The notes below the pieces were generated by a model that worked only from the letters and a program-made list of their open reading frames with translations, did not search any database and was not told the origin of the DNA. Positions 41,270-50,121 of a DNA stretch of 64,000 nucleotides are shown here, piece by piece. The DNA is from JBFMFH01 sp964481395 (GTDB taxonomy: Bacteria; Acidobacteriota; Vicinamibacteria; Vicinamibacterales; JAKQTR01). Position numbers and translations under genes: made by a program. The stretch spans positions 1-64,000 of the forward strand of contig CAYZYG010000015.1 in assembly GCA_964481395.1 (NCBI GenBank), read 5' to 3'. Position 1 is the first letter of the stretch; every line of letters begins with the position of its first letter.

Positions 41270-42322
41270 ATGTCGAAGAATGCAGCGCTCGCCATCGTCG
41301 CGGCCTTGTGCATCGTCGCAGCCGGTGTCGGCGCCTACCTGGCCGTTCGGGTACCCGTCACGCGGCTGGCAGCGCCCCCGGAGGGCGTGACGGCCCCGCC
41401 CGCGGCGACGGAACCGGCGACGGCGCCATCGAGCGAATATGCGGGCACGGAAGGCGTGATCGCCGACCCGGGTGTCGGCTCTGCATCGACGGCCCCGGCG
41501 CCCGCCGAGGCACCCGCGGTCGGACTCCCGGCCGAGACGCCGCCCGCGCCGGCACCCTCAGCCGAACCGGCTCCTGCGCCGGCGCCCGCGCGACGGGAGC
41601 GGCCCGTGGCCCGTCCTGCGACGCCCGCGCCGCTGCCGACGCCGCCGGCCGAGTTACCGCCGGTCGAACCGCCGGTCACGGCGCCTCCCGTGAGTGAACC
41701 TCCAGCCACGGCGGGCATCCCGCCGGTGGTGGAAACCGTGCCTCCCGTCGAAGCGCTGCCGCCGCCTGTTGAGCCGCCGCCTCCATCCGAGCCCGAGTTC
41801 GAGGAGCTCGTCGTGTCGGCCGACTCGGTGCTCGGTCTGCAGCTGCTCACGACCGTGTCGACGGAAACGGCCCGTGTGGAAGACGAAGTGGAGGCGCGCG
41901 TCACCCGCGACGTGCGCGTGGGCGACCGCGTGGCCATTCCCGCCGGAGCCCGGATGGTCGGATCCGTGACGCTGGTCGAGCGTGGCGGAAAGATGAAGGA
42001 GCGGGCCAGGCTCGGCGTCCGGTTCCACACGCTCGTCCTCGCCGACTCGACTCGCCTGCCCGTACTGACGGAGGCGATCTACCGTGAGGGGGCCTCACCG
42101 GGGAAGGAGAGCGCGGCCAAGGTCGGTGCGGCGGCTGCGGGCGGCGCGATTCTCGGCGCCATCCTCGGCGGGGGCAAGGGCGCGGCCATCGGCGGCGCGG
42201 TCGGGGCAGCCGGCGGCACGGCAGCCGTGATGGCCGGCGGCCGCAACGCCGCGGTTCTCGCATCCGGCACGGCGGTCACGGTCCGACTGCAGCAGCCGGT
42301 GGCGGTGGCGGTCGCGCGGTAG
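41270..42322 (+). CDS. Proline-rich exported protein with C-terminal glycine-zipper segment
   Basis: 350 residues. An N-terminal signal anchor (AALAIVAALCIVAAGVGAYL) is followed by a Pro/Ala/Glu-rich stretch of about 150 residues that could span the periplasm or wall. A compact beta domain comes next (VEDEVEARVTRDVRVGDRVA, IPAGARMVGSVTLVERGGKM), then a glycine-zipper hairpin (GAAAAGGAILGAILGGGKGA, AIGGAVGAAGGTAAV). The beta domain resembles small domains of conjugation-type or surface proteins, but I do not assign a family. Envelope spacer or membrane-inserting protein is a guess. Confidence 0.75.
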   Translation: MSKNAALAIVAALCIVAAGVGAYLAVRVPVTRLAAPPEGVTAPPAATEPATAPSSEYAGTEGVIADPGVGSASTAPAPAEAPAVGLPAETPPAPAPSAEPAPAPAPARRERPVARPATPAPLPTPPAELPPVEPPVTAPPVSEPPATAGIPPVVETVPPVEALPPPVEPPPPSEPEFEELVVSADSVLGLQLLTTVSTETARVEDEVEARVTRDVRVGDRVAIPAGARMVGSVTLVERGGKMKERARLGVRFHTLVLADSTRLPVLTEAIYREGASPGKESAAKVGAAAAGGAILGAILGGGKGAAIGGAVGAAGGTAAVMAGGRNAAVLASGTAVTVRLQQPVAVAVAR

Positions 42323-42330
42323 GACGACGG

Positions 42331-42361
42331 GGAGCGGGGACCTGGGACCGGGGACCAGTTG
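42331..42361 (+). repeat. Heptamer array, half element
   Basis: GGAGCGGGGACCTGGGACCG and GGGACCAGTTGG directly after the stop codon of the glycine-zipper gene. Confidence 0.8.
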
Positions 42362-42419
42362 GGCCAGCTGTTCCTCTGCCGACCGTCCCGCCCCCGGGCT
42401 TCGGTTCCGATCGCGTTCT

Positions 42420-42715
42420 CCTCGCGCCCGCCGCGTCCAGCGAGGACCACCAATGGGGACGGGGGACCCCCACAACTGGCCCCCGATCCCCGGTCCCCGA
42501 TCCCCGCTCCCCGGCCTTCCGTTCCTCGCGCCCGCCGCGTCCAGCGAGGACCACCAATGGGGACTGGGGACCCCCACAACTGGCCCCCGATCCCCGGTCC
42601 CCGATCCCCGCTTTCCGGCCTTCCGTTCCTCGCGCCCGCCGCGTCCAGCGAGGACCACCAATGGGGACGGGGGACCCCCATAACTGGCCCCCGATCCCCG
42701 GTCCCCGATCCCCGG
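42420..42715. repeat. Tandem 104-bp repeat, almost three units, each carrying a heptamer hairpin
   Basis: Units begin at 42420, 42524 and 42628 with CCTCGCGCCCGCCGCGTCCA, followed by GCGAGGACCACCAATGGGGA, a loop (ACAACTGG) and CCCCGATCCCCGGTCCCCGA. The first two units are nearly identical; the third stops short. The 416-base gap 42323-42738 is almost wholly repeat, with the decarboxylase ribosome site just after. Confidence 0.95.
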
Positions 42716-42738
42716 TAAGATCTCCCCGGAGGTTCTCC

Positions 42739-44202
42739 GTGACGGATATCGCTGCCTCCCCGCTGGGGGACATGAGTCCTGACGAGTTCCGGCGCCGCGG
42801 CCACGAACTCGTCGAGTGGATCGCGCGCTTCTTCGAGTCACCCGAGCGCTACCCCGTGCTCGCGAAAGTCTCACCCGGGACGATCCGCCACGCGCTGCCG
42901 GGTGCGGCACCGGAGGAGGCGGAGTCGTTCGGCGAGATCCTCGCCGACTTCGAACGCGTGCTGATGCCGGGCATGACGCACTGGAATCATCCCGGCTTCA
43001 TGGCGTATTTCGCCATCTCCTCCTCCGGGCCTGGCATTCTCGCGGACTTGCTGGCGTCGACGCTGAACCAGCAGGCCATGCTGTGGCGCACGTCGCCCGC
43101 GTCGACCGAGCTCGAAGAGGTGGCCATGGGATGGCTCCGCGGGCTGATCGGGCTGCCGGACACCTTTGAAGGCGTCATCTACGACACGGCGTCGATCTCG
43201 AGCCTCCACGCCATGGCCGCCGCGCGCGAAGTGGCGATTCCCGGCGTGCGGGATCGCGGGCTGACTGGACGCGCTGAGATCCCTCCCGTTCGCGTCTACT
43301 GCTCCGAGCAGGCCCACTCGTCGATTGACAAGGGCATCATCCTCATCGGGTTCGGCCAGCAGGCTCTCCGGAAGATCCCCGTGGACGATGAGTTCCGGAT
43401 GCGGCCGGACGCGCTGCGCGCCGCCATTGCCGAGGATCGGGCGGCCGGTCGTCTGCCGGTGGCGGTGGTCGCCACGGTCGGCACGACCTCGACGACCAGC
43501 ATCGACCCCGTAGCGGCCATCGCGGACATCTGCGAGGCTGAACGTCTCTGGCTGCACGTCGATGCCGCGTACGCGGGCGTGTGCGCGATGATGCCCGAGT
43601 ACCGGCACATCCTCGCGGGCGCGGACCGGGCCGACTCCCTCGTCGTCAATCCGCACAAGTGGCTGTTCACGCCGTTCGATCTGAGCGCCTTCTACTGCCG
43701 GCGCATGGACGTCGTGCGGCAGGCGTTCTCGCTGACGCCGGAGTACTTGCGCACGCCTGACGGCACGCGCAACCTGATGGACACCGGCGTCCAGCTCGGG
43801 CGGCGTTTCCGTTCCCTGAAGCTGTGGATGATCCTCCGCTACTTCGGGGCCGACGGGATCCGTCGCCGGCTGGCCGAACACATCCGGCTGGCGCAGCGTT
43901 TTGCCGGGTGGGTCGACGCGCATCCCGACTTCGAACGGCTGGCACCCGCGCCGTTCAGCGTCGTGTGCTTCCGCGCGAAGCCGGCGGGCCGCGTGATGAC
44001 CGACGCGCAGCTCAACGACCTGAACGAGCGGCTCATGAAGCTCGTCAACGACTCCGGCGAGGTGTTCATCTCCCACACGGCGCTGCACGGCCGCGTCACG
44101 CTGCGCGTCGCGATCGGCAACCTGCGCACGACGGAAGCCCACGTCCGGCGGGCGTGGGAGCTGCTGCAGGAGAAGGTCAAAGAAGTAGATAGTAGACAGT
44201 AG
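42739..44202 (+). CDS. Pyridoxal-phosphate-dependent aromatic-L-amino-acid decarboxylase family protein
   Basis: 487 residues, group II decarboxylase. It decarboxylates an aromatic amino acid (tyrosine, tryptophan, DOPA or phenylalanine) to an amine. Signatures: THWNHPGFMAYFAISSSGPG at the substrate-binding side, EQAHSSIDKG, VDAAYAG, and VNPHKWLFTPFD with the PLP-binding Lys. GTG at 42739 is chosen because GGAGG lies 6 bases upstream; the frame is open further back only by reading the 104-bp repeats. The last residues (VDSRQ) and the stop come from a TAGATAG heptamer array. Confidence 0.92.
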   Translation: MTDIAASPLGDMSPDEFRRRGHELVEWIARFFESPERYPVLAKVSPGTIRHALPGAAPEEAESFGEILADFERVLMPGMTHWNHPGFMAYFAISSSGPGILADLLASTLNQQAMLWRTSPASTELEEVAMGWLRGLIGLPDTFEGVIYDTASISSLHAMAAAREVAIPGVRDRGLTGRAEIPPVRVYCSEQAHSSIDKGIILIGFGQQALRKIPVDDEFRMRPDALRAAIAEDRAAGRLPVAVVATVGTTSTTSIDPVAAIADICEAERLWLHVDAAYAGVCAMMPEYRHILAGADRADSLVVNPHKWLFTPFDLSAFYCRRMDVVRQAFSLTPEYLRTPDGTRNLMDTGVQLGRRFRSLKLWMILRYFGADGIRRRLAEHIRLAQRFAGWVDAHPDFERLAPAPFSVVCFRAKPAGRVMTDAQLNDLNERLMKLVNDSGEVFISHTALHGRVTLRVAIGNLRTTEAHVRRAWELLQEKVKEVDSRQ

Positions 44203-44221
44203 ATAGTAGACAGTAGACGGC
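44184..44221. repeat. TAGAYAG heptamer array providing the decarboxylase stop codon
   Basis: AGTAGATAGTAGACAGTAGA and further units, period 7. It overlaps the last codons of the decarboxylase gene. The remaining 180 bases before the STAS gene hold no gene I can see. Confidence 0.85.
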
Positions 44222-44405
44222 GGCAGCGAACGCGCGCCGAGCGCGCGCGCCGGCCGGCAAATCCAAACCGGTGCCAAGGCCGCCGGCAAGGCCCCTTCCG
44301 TGCGGGCGATTGTCGCCTCGGTGTTCGCGATCCGTTGCCGCCGACGGGCGCCTGTGCTAGCGTGAGCGCCACCGAACGCAGTCGCGCACGCGAGGAGGTG
44401 CTCTC

Positions 44406-45518
44406 ATGACGGCACCGGCCCGGTATCACGGCAAGACGCTGGTGGTAGCGCCTCGCGAGGCGCTCGTCGCGGGCGGCCCCGCCGAAGAGCTCGAGCGCAC
44501 GATCCAGGAGCACCTGGCGTCGGGGCGGCACGCCGTCCGGATCGATCTGCGCGGCGTGCCCTATCTCGACAGCGCGGGCGTCCGGGCCCTGGTCCGGGGA
44601 CACACCACGGCCGAGCGAAACGGCGACACCCTCACGATCGTGAACGCGAACGAACGTATCCGGACGGTCTTCGCCGTTACACGCCTAGACAGGGTGCTCA
44701 ACCTGGGAGAACGAGCGACCGGTGGCGTCGCGCCGCCGATCAGGCGTGAGGCGATTCGCCTGGGCGCGTCGGCCGTCCTGCTCGTGGCAGCGCTCCTCTG
44801 GCTCGGTTCGGCGTTGCCGATCTCACCCCAGCCGGCAGCGGCCATCCCGGAGATCCTCGGCGGCGCTCCCGCCGCACCGCTGATGCAGGCCGTTCCCCTG
44901 ATCGACCTGGTGCGGCTGGTCGCCGCGGCCCTCGTGGGGCTCCTCGTCGGGGGTGTCCAACGGGCCCTCCAGCGCGATCGGCCGTACAACGTCTCGCTCG
45001 AGCACGCCAAGGTCCTGCTCTGCACGGCGGGCGCCCTGATGATGCTGATCATCGGCGACTCGCTGGTCCGGGCCTTTGGCATCGCCGGTGCTGCCGCCAT
45101 CATCCGCTTCCGCACGCCTATCGACGACCCGAAGGACATCACCGTCCTGTTCCTGCTAATGGGCCTCGGCATGCTGTGCGGCATCGGCGCGTTCTCGGTG
45201 GCAGGCGTGGGCACCGGATTCGTCTGCGGGTTTCTCGTGGTGCTCAGCCGGCTCGGCGCCGAGGGGCCGCGGGCGTTCATGGTGGAGATCGCCGCCAAGA
45301 CCCGCGACTTCCCGGCCGTCGAAATCGAAACGGTCTTCGCCCTCAACCGCATCCGGTTCGAGCGGCGCGAGGTCTCGCAGGGGGAGAAGACGGTGGGCCG
45401 CTACTACGCCGTGCTCGGCCCGAAGGTGTCGCTGCAGCTCGTCAGCGACCAGTTGCTCGCCGACGGCACCACCAACATCAAGTCCATCGTTTGGGAGCCG
45501 CCGAAGAAGAGCGACTGA
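44406..45518 (+). CDS. STAS domain fused to a MgtC/DUF4956-like membrane domain
   Basis: 370 residues. Residues 1-105 form a STAS (anti-anti-sigma-like) domain with the phosphorylatable Ser in VPYLDSAGVRALVRG. About four to five membrane helices follow, including GIAGAAAIIRFRTPIDDPKD, typical of MgtC/SapB and DUF4956 membrane proteins. The C-terminal soluble part (KVSLQLVSDQLLADGTTNIK) looks ACT-like. GAGGAGG lies before the ATG. STAS domains usually sit on SulP carriers or anti-sigma partners; joining to this membrane family is unusual and suggests a phospho-regulated membrane sensor. Converges on the CotH-like gene. Confidence 0.8.
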   Translation: MTAPARYHGKTLVVAPREALVAGGPAEELERTIQEHLASGRHAVRIDLRGVPYLDSAGVRALVRGHTTAERNGDTLTIVNANERIRTVFAVTRLDRVLNLGERATGGVAPPIRREAIRLGASAVLLVAALLWLGSALPISPQPAAAIPEILGGAPAAPLMQAVPLIDLVRLVAAALVGLLVGGVQRALQRDRPYNVSLEHAKVLLCTAGALMMLIIGDSLVRAFGIAGAAAIIRFRTPIDDPKDITVLFLLMGLGMLCGIGAFSVAGVGTGFVCGFLVVLSRLGAEGPRAFMVEIAAKTRDFPAVEIETVFALNRIRFERREVSQGEKTVGRYYAVLGPKVSLQLVSDQLLADGTTNIKSIVWEPPKKSD

Positions 45519-45526
45519 GCCGCGCC

Positions 45527-46684
45527 TCACATCAGAGACGTGGGCCGGCACCCGTCGACCAATTCACGCTTCAGCTGCGCAGGACGGCCGAGCAGGGAAA
45601 AGAACTCTTCGAGATAACGCCGGGCGTCACGACGGTCCCGCTCGGACAGCGCCGGAAGGTCGAACAACGCGAGAGCCTCGGCTTCCTTGGCGCGGAACGC
45701 CGCGAGGAGAGGCTCGTACTCGGCCATGGTCCGGCACGGCCCGCGGTACAGCCGTTCGCGGATGGAGGCGATCTTCAATCGCGGATCGGGAAGTCCGTAG
45801 GGCACGTCCACCAGGCCGCTGATGTCGAAGTCCCAGACGATCGGATGAAACGCCCCGTCCACCGTCTGGAGCAGGTTCGCGTTGTGCAGCCCGTAGATGG
45901 AGAAGTCCGTGTTGCCGATCATGTACTGGAAGAGCATCAGCCGCGTGAGTGAGTCCAGCTGAATGTCCTTGAACGGCACGCGGGGCATGTCGAGCACCCG
46001 CCCCTCCAGCCGGCGCGCGAGATCGCTGTCGTCCTCGATGAGAAACGCGTGGTAGGGCCCGGCCTTCTTTCCGGCCTTCGCATCGATGAAGGCCACCTTC
46101 GCGAGCCGCACGCGGAACGCCATGGGCGTGATCAGAGCGTGGAGTTTGTACGCCAGGTATTCGCGCAGCACGTACTGCTCGTAGCTCGCCTGACCGTAGC
46201 AGGGCGCCACCAGCTTGAGCCGCCCCTGGCCGTCGAACACGGTGCCGCTCATGCTCTTTCGCGGAAAGTCGATGGACAGGGGCACCAGCGCGCACTTGGC
46301 ACGGCGGGCGTGGCCGCGCGCGCGCAGGGTGACCGGGACCGGGTCGCTCAGCCCGGTGCCGGCGGCATCCTCCGCGGTCAGGGTGGCGGGGAACGTCTTC
46401 TTGCTCGAAGGATCGCGGTCGCGGTTGACCGCCTTGAAGTCGGCGGTGATCGACAGGACCAGCGGATCGGACTGCTGGAACAGCCGGCGCGCCTCGGCGT
46501 CGGCGCGCCGCTCGGCCCGCTTCGCCGCGTCGGGCCAGGGCTCGATCAGGATGGCCGACGGTGGTTTCTTGGGTTTCTGAGTCTGCTCGGCCGGGCTTTG
46601 GACCAAATCCGGCATCCCCGGGGCGGGCACGGCGACGGTCGACCAGCCGAAGAGGGCGAGAACGACAACACCGCGCGTCTTCAT
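45527..46684 (-). CDS. Exported CotH-like kinase-fold protein
   Basis: 385 residues with a signal peptide. The region MIGNTDFSIYGLHNANLLQ followed by PIVWDFDISGLVD matches the order N-x-D...N and WDxD of CotH-like (spore-coat kinase) proteins, where these bind nucleotide and metal. Further features: SYEQYVLREYLAYKL and GPYHAFLIEDDSDLARR, also in the expected order. Most CotH proteins are secreted or outer-surface, as here. Assignment is by motif only; the N-terminal 120 residues are not recognised. Confidence 0.6.
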   Translation of the reverse strand: MKTRGVVVLALFGWSTVAVPAPGMPDLVQSPAEQTQKPKKPPSAILIEPWPDAAKRAERRADAEARRLFQQSDPLVLSITADFKAVNRDRDPSSKKTFPATLTAEDAAGTGLSDPVPVTLRARGHARRAKCALVPLSIDFPRKSMSGTVFDGQGRLKLVAPCYGQASYEQYVLREYLAYKLHALITPMAFRVRLAKVAFIDAKAGKKAGPYHAFLIEDDSDLARRLEGRVLDMPRVPFKDIQLDSLTRLMLFQYMIGNTDFSIYGLHNANLLQTVDGAFHPIVWDFDISGLVDVPYGLPDPRLKIASIRERLYRGPCRTMAEYEPLLAAFRAKEAEALALFDLPALSERDRRDARRYLEEFFSLLGRPAQLKRELVDGCRPTSLM

Positions 46685-46732
46685 GGCGCCTCCCAAGAGC
46701 GCCAGGGCGGTTCGACCCGGACGATGCCCAGG

Positions 46733-46866
46733 CGCCGACGAAGTGCTTCGACCCGAAAGGTCGGCGACGTGGCCACTCTCGCGCCGGAACCCGATCGCTC
46801 GCTCAGCCCTTCGTCCTGAGGGCGCGAGCATCGTTGCCGCACAGGCGCATCGAAGGGCGAACTGTC
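46733..46866 (-). repeat. Dispersed repeat family B, copy 3
   Basis: Minus strand CTTCGATGCGCCTG, CTCGCGCCCTCAGGACGAAG, GGCTGAGCGAGCGA, CACGTCGCCGA and GTCGAAGCAC. Lies in the 232-base gap between the CotH-like and sfsA genes. Confidence 0.7.
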
Positions 46867-46916
46867 GGGTGCGTGGCCCGGTTCCGCCGGGAGTGTAGCG
46901 CACTTCGCGCGTGGAA

Positions 46917-47627
46917 TCAGAGCGTAGCCGGAATCCGTCTCGCCGCGCGCGCGCCGTCAGGGTGCAGGTCGAGCGCGCACGCCAGCACCTGCACGCCGGC
47001 CCGGGCGGCTCGTCGCAGCGCTGCGCCGAACGCGGGGTCGACATCGTCCTCTGGTTCGACCGATTCGACGTCGCCACGCTGCGCGACGAAGACGATTGCC
47101 GCAGGCGTGCCGCGGCGGGTCAGGCGCCCCAGTTCATCGCAGTGACGTGCGCCTCTGGCCGTGACGGCGTCCGGAAAGAGACCCCGGCGTCCGTGCGCGA
47201 GCGTCACCGACTTCACCTCGACCAGCGTCGGCCCGATCTGGAAGTCGAAGCGCGATCGGCCGTGCGTGACTTCCGCCCGGGGCGCGCCGAGCCCAAGTTC
47301 CGGAAACAGTCCGCCCGCGAGGAGATGCGGAAAGACACGGTTGGCGTAGGTGGTGTTCGTCCCGATCCACACACCGTTCTGCCGCGCGGCGACCATCGTG
47401 TACGTCAGCGCGCGGGGAGGCGGGAACGGACCATCCAGGAGCGCATGACACCCCGGCGAGACGACGCCGGTGAGCCGGCCCGGGTTCGGCAGGTGCGCCT
47501 CGGCCCGGACCCCACGCCGCAGCGACACGACGGCCGCGAAGCGGTGCGGCCGTTCGAGAAACGTCGCCCGCAGTGGCCGCGTTCGGCGCAAGCTCAACGG
47601 CAGTCCTGAGAGTTCTATGCTGTTCAC
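46917..47627 (-). CDS. sfsA: SfsA family DNA/RNA nuclease-like protein
   Basis: 236 residues when started at GTG 47627, close to the 234 of E. coli SfsA. An N-terminal OB-like part (ATFLERPHRFAAVVSL, PNPGRLTGVVSPG) is followed by a PD-(D/E)xK nuclease-like region (SRFDFQIGPTLVEVKSVTL with Asp, Glu-x-Lys). An older name links the family to sugar fermentation stimulation. The frame continues to 47714, but those codons overlap the divergent gene start region and look non-coding. Confidence 0.9.
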   Translation of the reverse strand: MNSIELSGLPLSLRRTRPLRATFLERPHRFAAVVSLRRGVRAEAHLPNPGRLTGVVSPGCHALLDGPFPPPRALTYTMVAARQNGVWIGTNTTYANRVFPHLLAGGLFPELGLGAPRAEVTHGRSRFDFQIGPTLVEVKSVTLAHGRRGLFPDAVTARGARHCDELGRLTRRGTPAAIVFVAQRGDVESVEPEDDVDPAFGAALRRAARAGVQVLACALDLHPDGARAARRIPATL

Positions 47628-47698
47628 CGTTCTTCGGATCGACTCGATGCGGTCATCATGACACCGAACGGCTCCGAACGCGCGACGGGCCGCGCCGC

Positions 47699-47704
47699 TA
47701 TAAT
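47699..47704 (+). promoter_or_regulatory. TATAAT box, probable leaderless start
   Basis: Perfect TATAAT followed by CGACGCCC and then ATG at 47713. Transcription starting 6-8 bases after the box would begin at the start codon. No ribosome site is seen. Confidence 0.55.
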
Positions 47705-47712
47705 CGACGCCC

Positions 47713-50031
47713 ATGACCCGTCATGGGCGCGAACTTGGGGTCTTCACAGCCTGCGCCGCCGTCGTCGTCGCGTTCCTCTTCCGGGACGCGATCCTCAGCG
47801 GCGCCGTGCTCGGACAGGCGGACCTGCTGTATCAGTTCCCGCCTTGGAACGGCCATGTGCCGCCCGGGTGGCGGCCGGGAAACCCGCTCCTGCTGGACAG
47901 CCCGACGCAGGTCATCCCGTTCCTGATTGAGGCCAAGGCCGCCGTCCTTCAGGGGAAGTGGCCGCTCTGGACGAACGCCGCAGGCGCAGGTCAGCCATTC
48001 CTTGCCGCGTTCCAGACCGCCGTGCTCTCGCCCTTCACCCTGCTGGCCTACCTGCTGCCGATCCCCCAGGCGCTCGCGCCGATCGCTGCGGCCCGGTTGC
48101 TCGCCGGCGGCATCGGGATGTTCGTTTTCCTCAGGTCGTTGCCGCTCGGCCTCGCGGCGTCGGCATTCGGCGGAATGGCGTACCTGCTGAACCCGTTCTC
48201 CGTGGCGTGGCTCGAGCATACGGTCAGCAGTGCTGCCGCCTGGCTGCCGTGGGCGCTTCTGACCGTCAGGGCCTGCGTGGAGAATCCGTCGCGAAAGACC
48301 ACCGCGGCGCTCGCAGCCGTGACGGCCGTGGCATTGCTGTCCGGCCACCCCGAAACGGCATTCAAGGTGTTCCTCTTTGCGGGCGCCTACGCGCTGTATC
48401 TCTCGGTGGGTGCCTCGCGCCCGTTGCCGGGCCTGGCGTCCGCGGCATTCGGAGTCCTGCTGGGCGCCGCCCTCAGCGCGGTTCAGCTCGTTCCGTTCCT
48501 GGAGTACCTCGCCGAAAGCCGGATTCTCGCCGCGCGCGCCGAAGCCACGCTGCCGCTCTTCACCAATCCCCCGGCGTCGTTCGTTACGGCGTTCGTCCCC
48601 GACTTCTTCGGGACGCCGATGTCGAGGCGGTACGTCCTGGACTCGACGAATTATCTCGAGCAGACGACGTATCCGGGCCTCGTGACGTGGGTGCTGGCAA
48701 TCGCCGCTCTCGCTGCCCGAAGGCGCGGGCCCGTGCTGTTCTTCGGAGGCGTCGCGATCGTGTCCGCGCTCATCATGTACGGCACGCCGGTCGCGTCAGC
48801 GGCCACGGCTGTCATCCCGCCGTTGAAGGTCGCGGCACTGTCGCGGTTCGGGCTGCTGGTCATCGCCGCCCTCATCGTCGCGGCGGCGATCGGCCTCGAG
48901 ACGCTGCTTGGCGACGGCACGCGAACGCAACAGGGACGTGGGCCGTGGATGCTCGCCGGCATGGGGTCAGCCGCCGTCGTGACCGTGGTGCTCGCGTTCC
49001 TGTGGCTCGAACGGCCGCTGCTCGAGGACGCGCGCCAGTTCGCCGCCACGACCCGGAGCGTCCATGTGGCCGGCGTCCTGCTCGCCGGCTCGCTGGTGGG
49101 TCTGTGGCTGGCCGCGCTCTCACCATCCGGCGCGCGGCCGTTCATCGTCGGCGCGGTCATCGCGGCCGATCTCCTGATGTTCGCTGACGGGCTCCATCCG
49201 CTGCGCCCTCCGCGCGAGACGTTTCCGGCTGTGCCCGAACTGAACGTGGTCCGCGAAGATCCCGGCCTGTTTCGTGTCGCGGGCTGGCAGGACGCGCTGT
49301 ATCCGAACAGTGCTGTCGCCTACGGCCTTCAGGACTATCGTGGATTCGATGCCGTTGGTGTCCGCACCTACGCCGGCCTTCTCGACGTGGGCTTCGCCTT
49401 CAACGGCGCGTTCCACGCGCTGAGGCACTTCGCGACGCCGCACCTGCTCGACCTGCTCAACGTCAAGTACGTCATCACCCCGGCCGACGTCGACGCGCCC
49501 CGCGATCGGTTCACGCTCGTCCACGACGGCGCGTCCCGCGTCTACAGGAACGACCGCGTCCTGCCTCGGGCCTTCCTCGCCGACGAGTGGCAGCGCCTCG
49601 CCGGGGACGACGCGCGACGGGCCCTGCGCAGCGGGTCTTTCGACATGACCCGGATGGTGCTGCTGGAACACGACCTGCCGCCGGGCCCGATGGTCCAGCG
49701 AGGAAGCGCGGCCCCGGGACGCGCCACGGTCGTGCGCTACGAACCCGGGCGAGTCACGGTCGAGACGGAGGCCGACGCGGCGCGCCTGCTGGTGCTCACG
49801 GACACGTTCTTCCCGGGGTGGATCGCCACGATCGACGGGGCCAGGACGGAGATCCTGCGCGCTAACTACGCGTTCAGGGCCGTCGTCGTTCCGCCGGGGC
49901 GCCACGCCGCCGAGTTCCGCTATCGGCCTGCGTCGTTCCGCGTCGGTGCGGGGCTGTCGGCTGCCGGCCTCCTCTGCGCCGTGCTGCTGGTCTCGATACG
50001 GCCACGCGGACGCCGACCGCGCACAGCGTGA
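47713..50031 (+). CDS. YfhO-type polytopic membrane protein (glycosyltransferase-like)
   Basis: 772 residues with about a dozen helices. The N-terminal luminal loop carries LGQADLLYQFPPWNGHVPPG and WPLWTNAAGAGQPFLA, which match the DxxxQ...P and W-x-P patterns of YfhO/GT-C-like membrane proteins. The C-terminal region (LVLTDTFFPGWIATIDG, FRAVVVPPGRHAAEFRYRP) is the beta domain conserved at the end of YfhO. YfhO-like proteins are thought to transfer sugars from lipid carriers to envelope polymers. Donor and acceptor are unknown. Confidence 0.82.
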   Translation: MTRHGRELGVFTACAAVVVAFLFRDAILSGAVLGQADLLYQFPPWNGHVPPGWRPGNPLLLDSPTQVIPFLIEAKAAVLQGKWPLWTNAAGAGQPFLAAFQTAVLSPFTLLAYLLPIPQALAPIAAARLLAGGIGMFVFLRSLPLGLAASAFGGMAYLLNPFSVAWLEHTVSSAAAWLPWALLTVRACVENPSRKTTAALAAVTAVALLSGHPETAFKVFLFAGAYALYLSVGASRPLPGLASAAFGVLLGAALSAVQLVPFLEYLAESRILAARAEATLPLFTNPPASFVTAFVPDFFGTPMSRRYVLDSTNYLEQTTYPGLVTWVLAIAALAARRRGPVLFFGGVAIVSALIMYGTPVASAATAVIPPLKVAALSRFGLLVIAALIVAAAIGLETLLGDGTRTQQGRGPWMLAGMGSAAVVTVVLAFLWLERPLLEDARQFAATTRSVHVAGVLLAGSLVGLWLAALSPSGARPFIVGAVIAADLLMFADGLHPLRPPRETFPAVPELNVVREDPGLFRVAGWQDALYPNSAVAYGLQDYRGFDAVGVRTYAGLLDVGFAFNGAFHALRHFATPHLLDLLNVKYVITPADVDAPRDRFTLVHDGASRVYRNDRVLPRAFLADEWQRLAGDDARRALRSGSFDMTRMVLLEHDLPPGPMVQRGSAAPGRATVVRYEPGRVTVETEADAARLLVLTDTFFPGWIATIDGARTEILRANYAFRAVVVPPGRHAAEFRYRPASFRVGAGLSAAGLLCAVLLVSIRPRGRRPRTA

Positions 50032-50121
50032 CCATCGACGTGCCGCCGTGGCAGCACATCCTGGTTTTCAGGCGCGACTGACCGAAGTGACCGTCACCGG
50101 AACCGGCATCCCGCGCGTCGG

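Noticed and set aside
42420..42715. CRISPR array
   Set aside because: The units are contiguous 104-bp tandem copies with no variable spacers and no cas genes in the window.
42661..42738. Upstream start of the decarboxylase frame at 42661
   Set aside because: It translates a hairpin repeat; GTG 42739 has GGAGG at correct distance.
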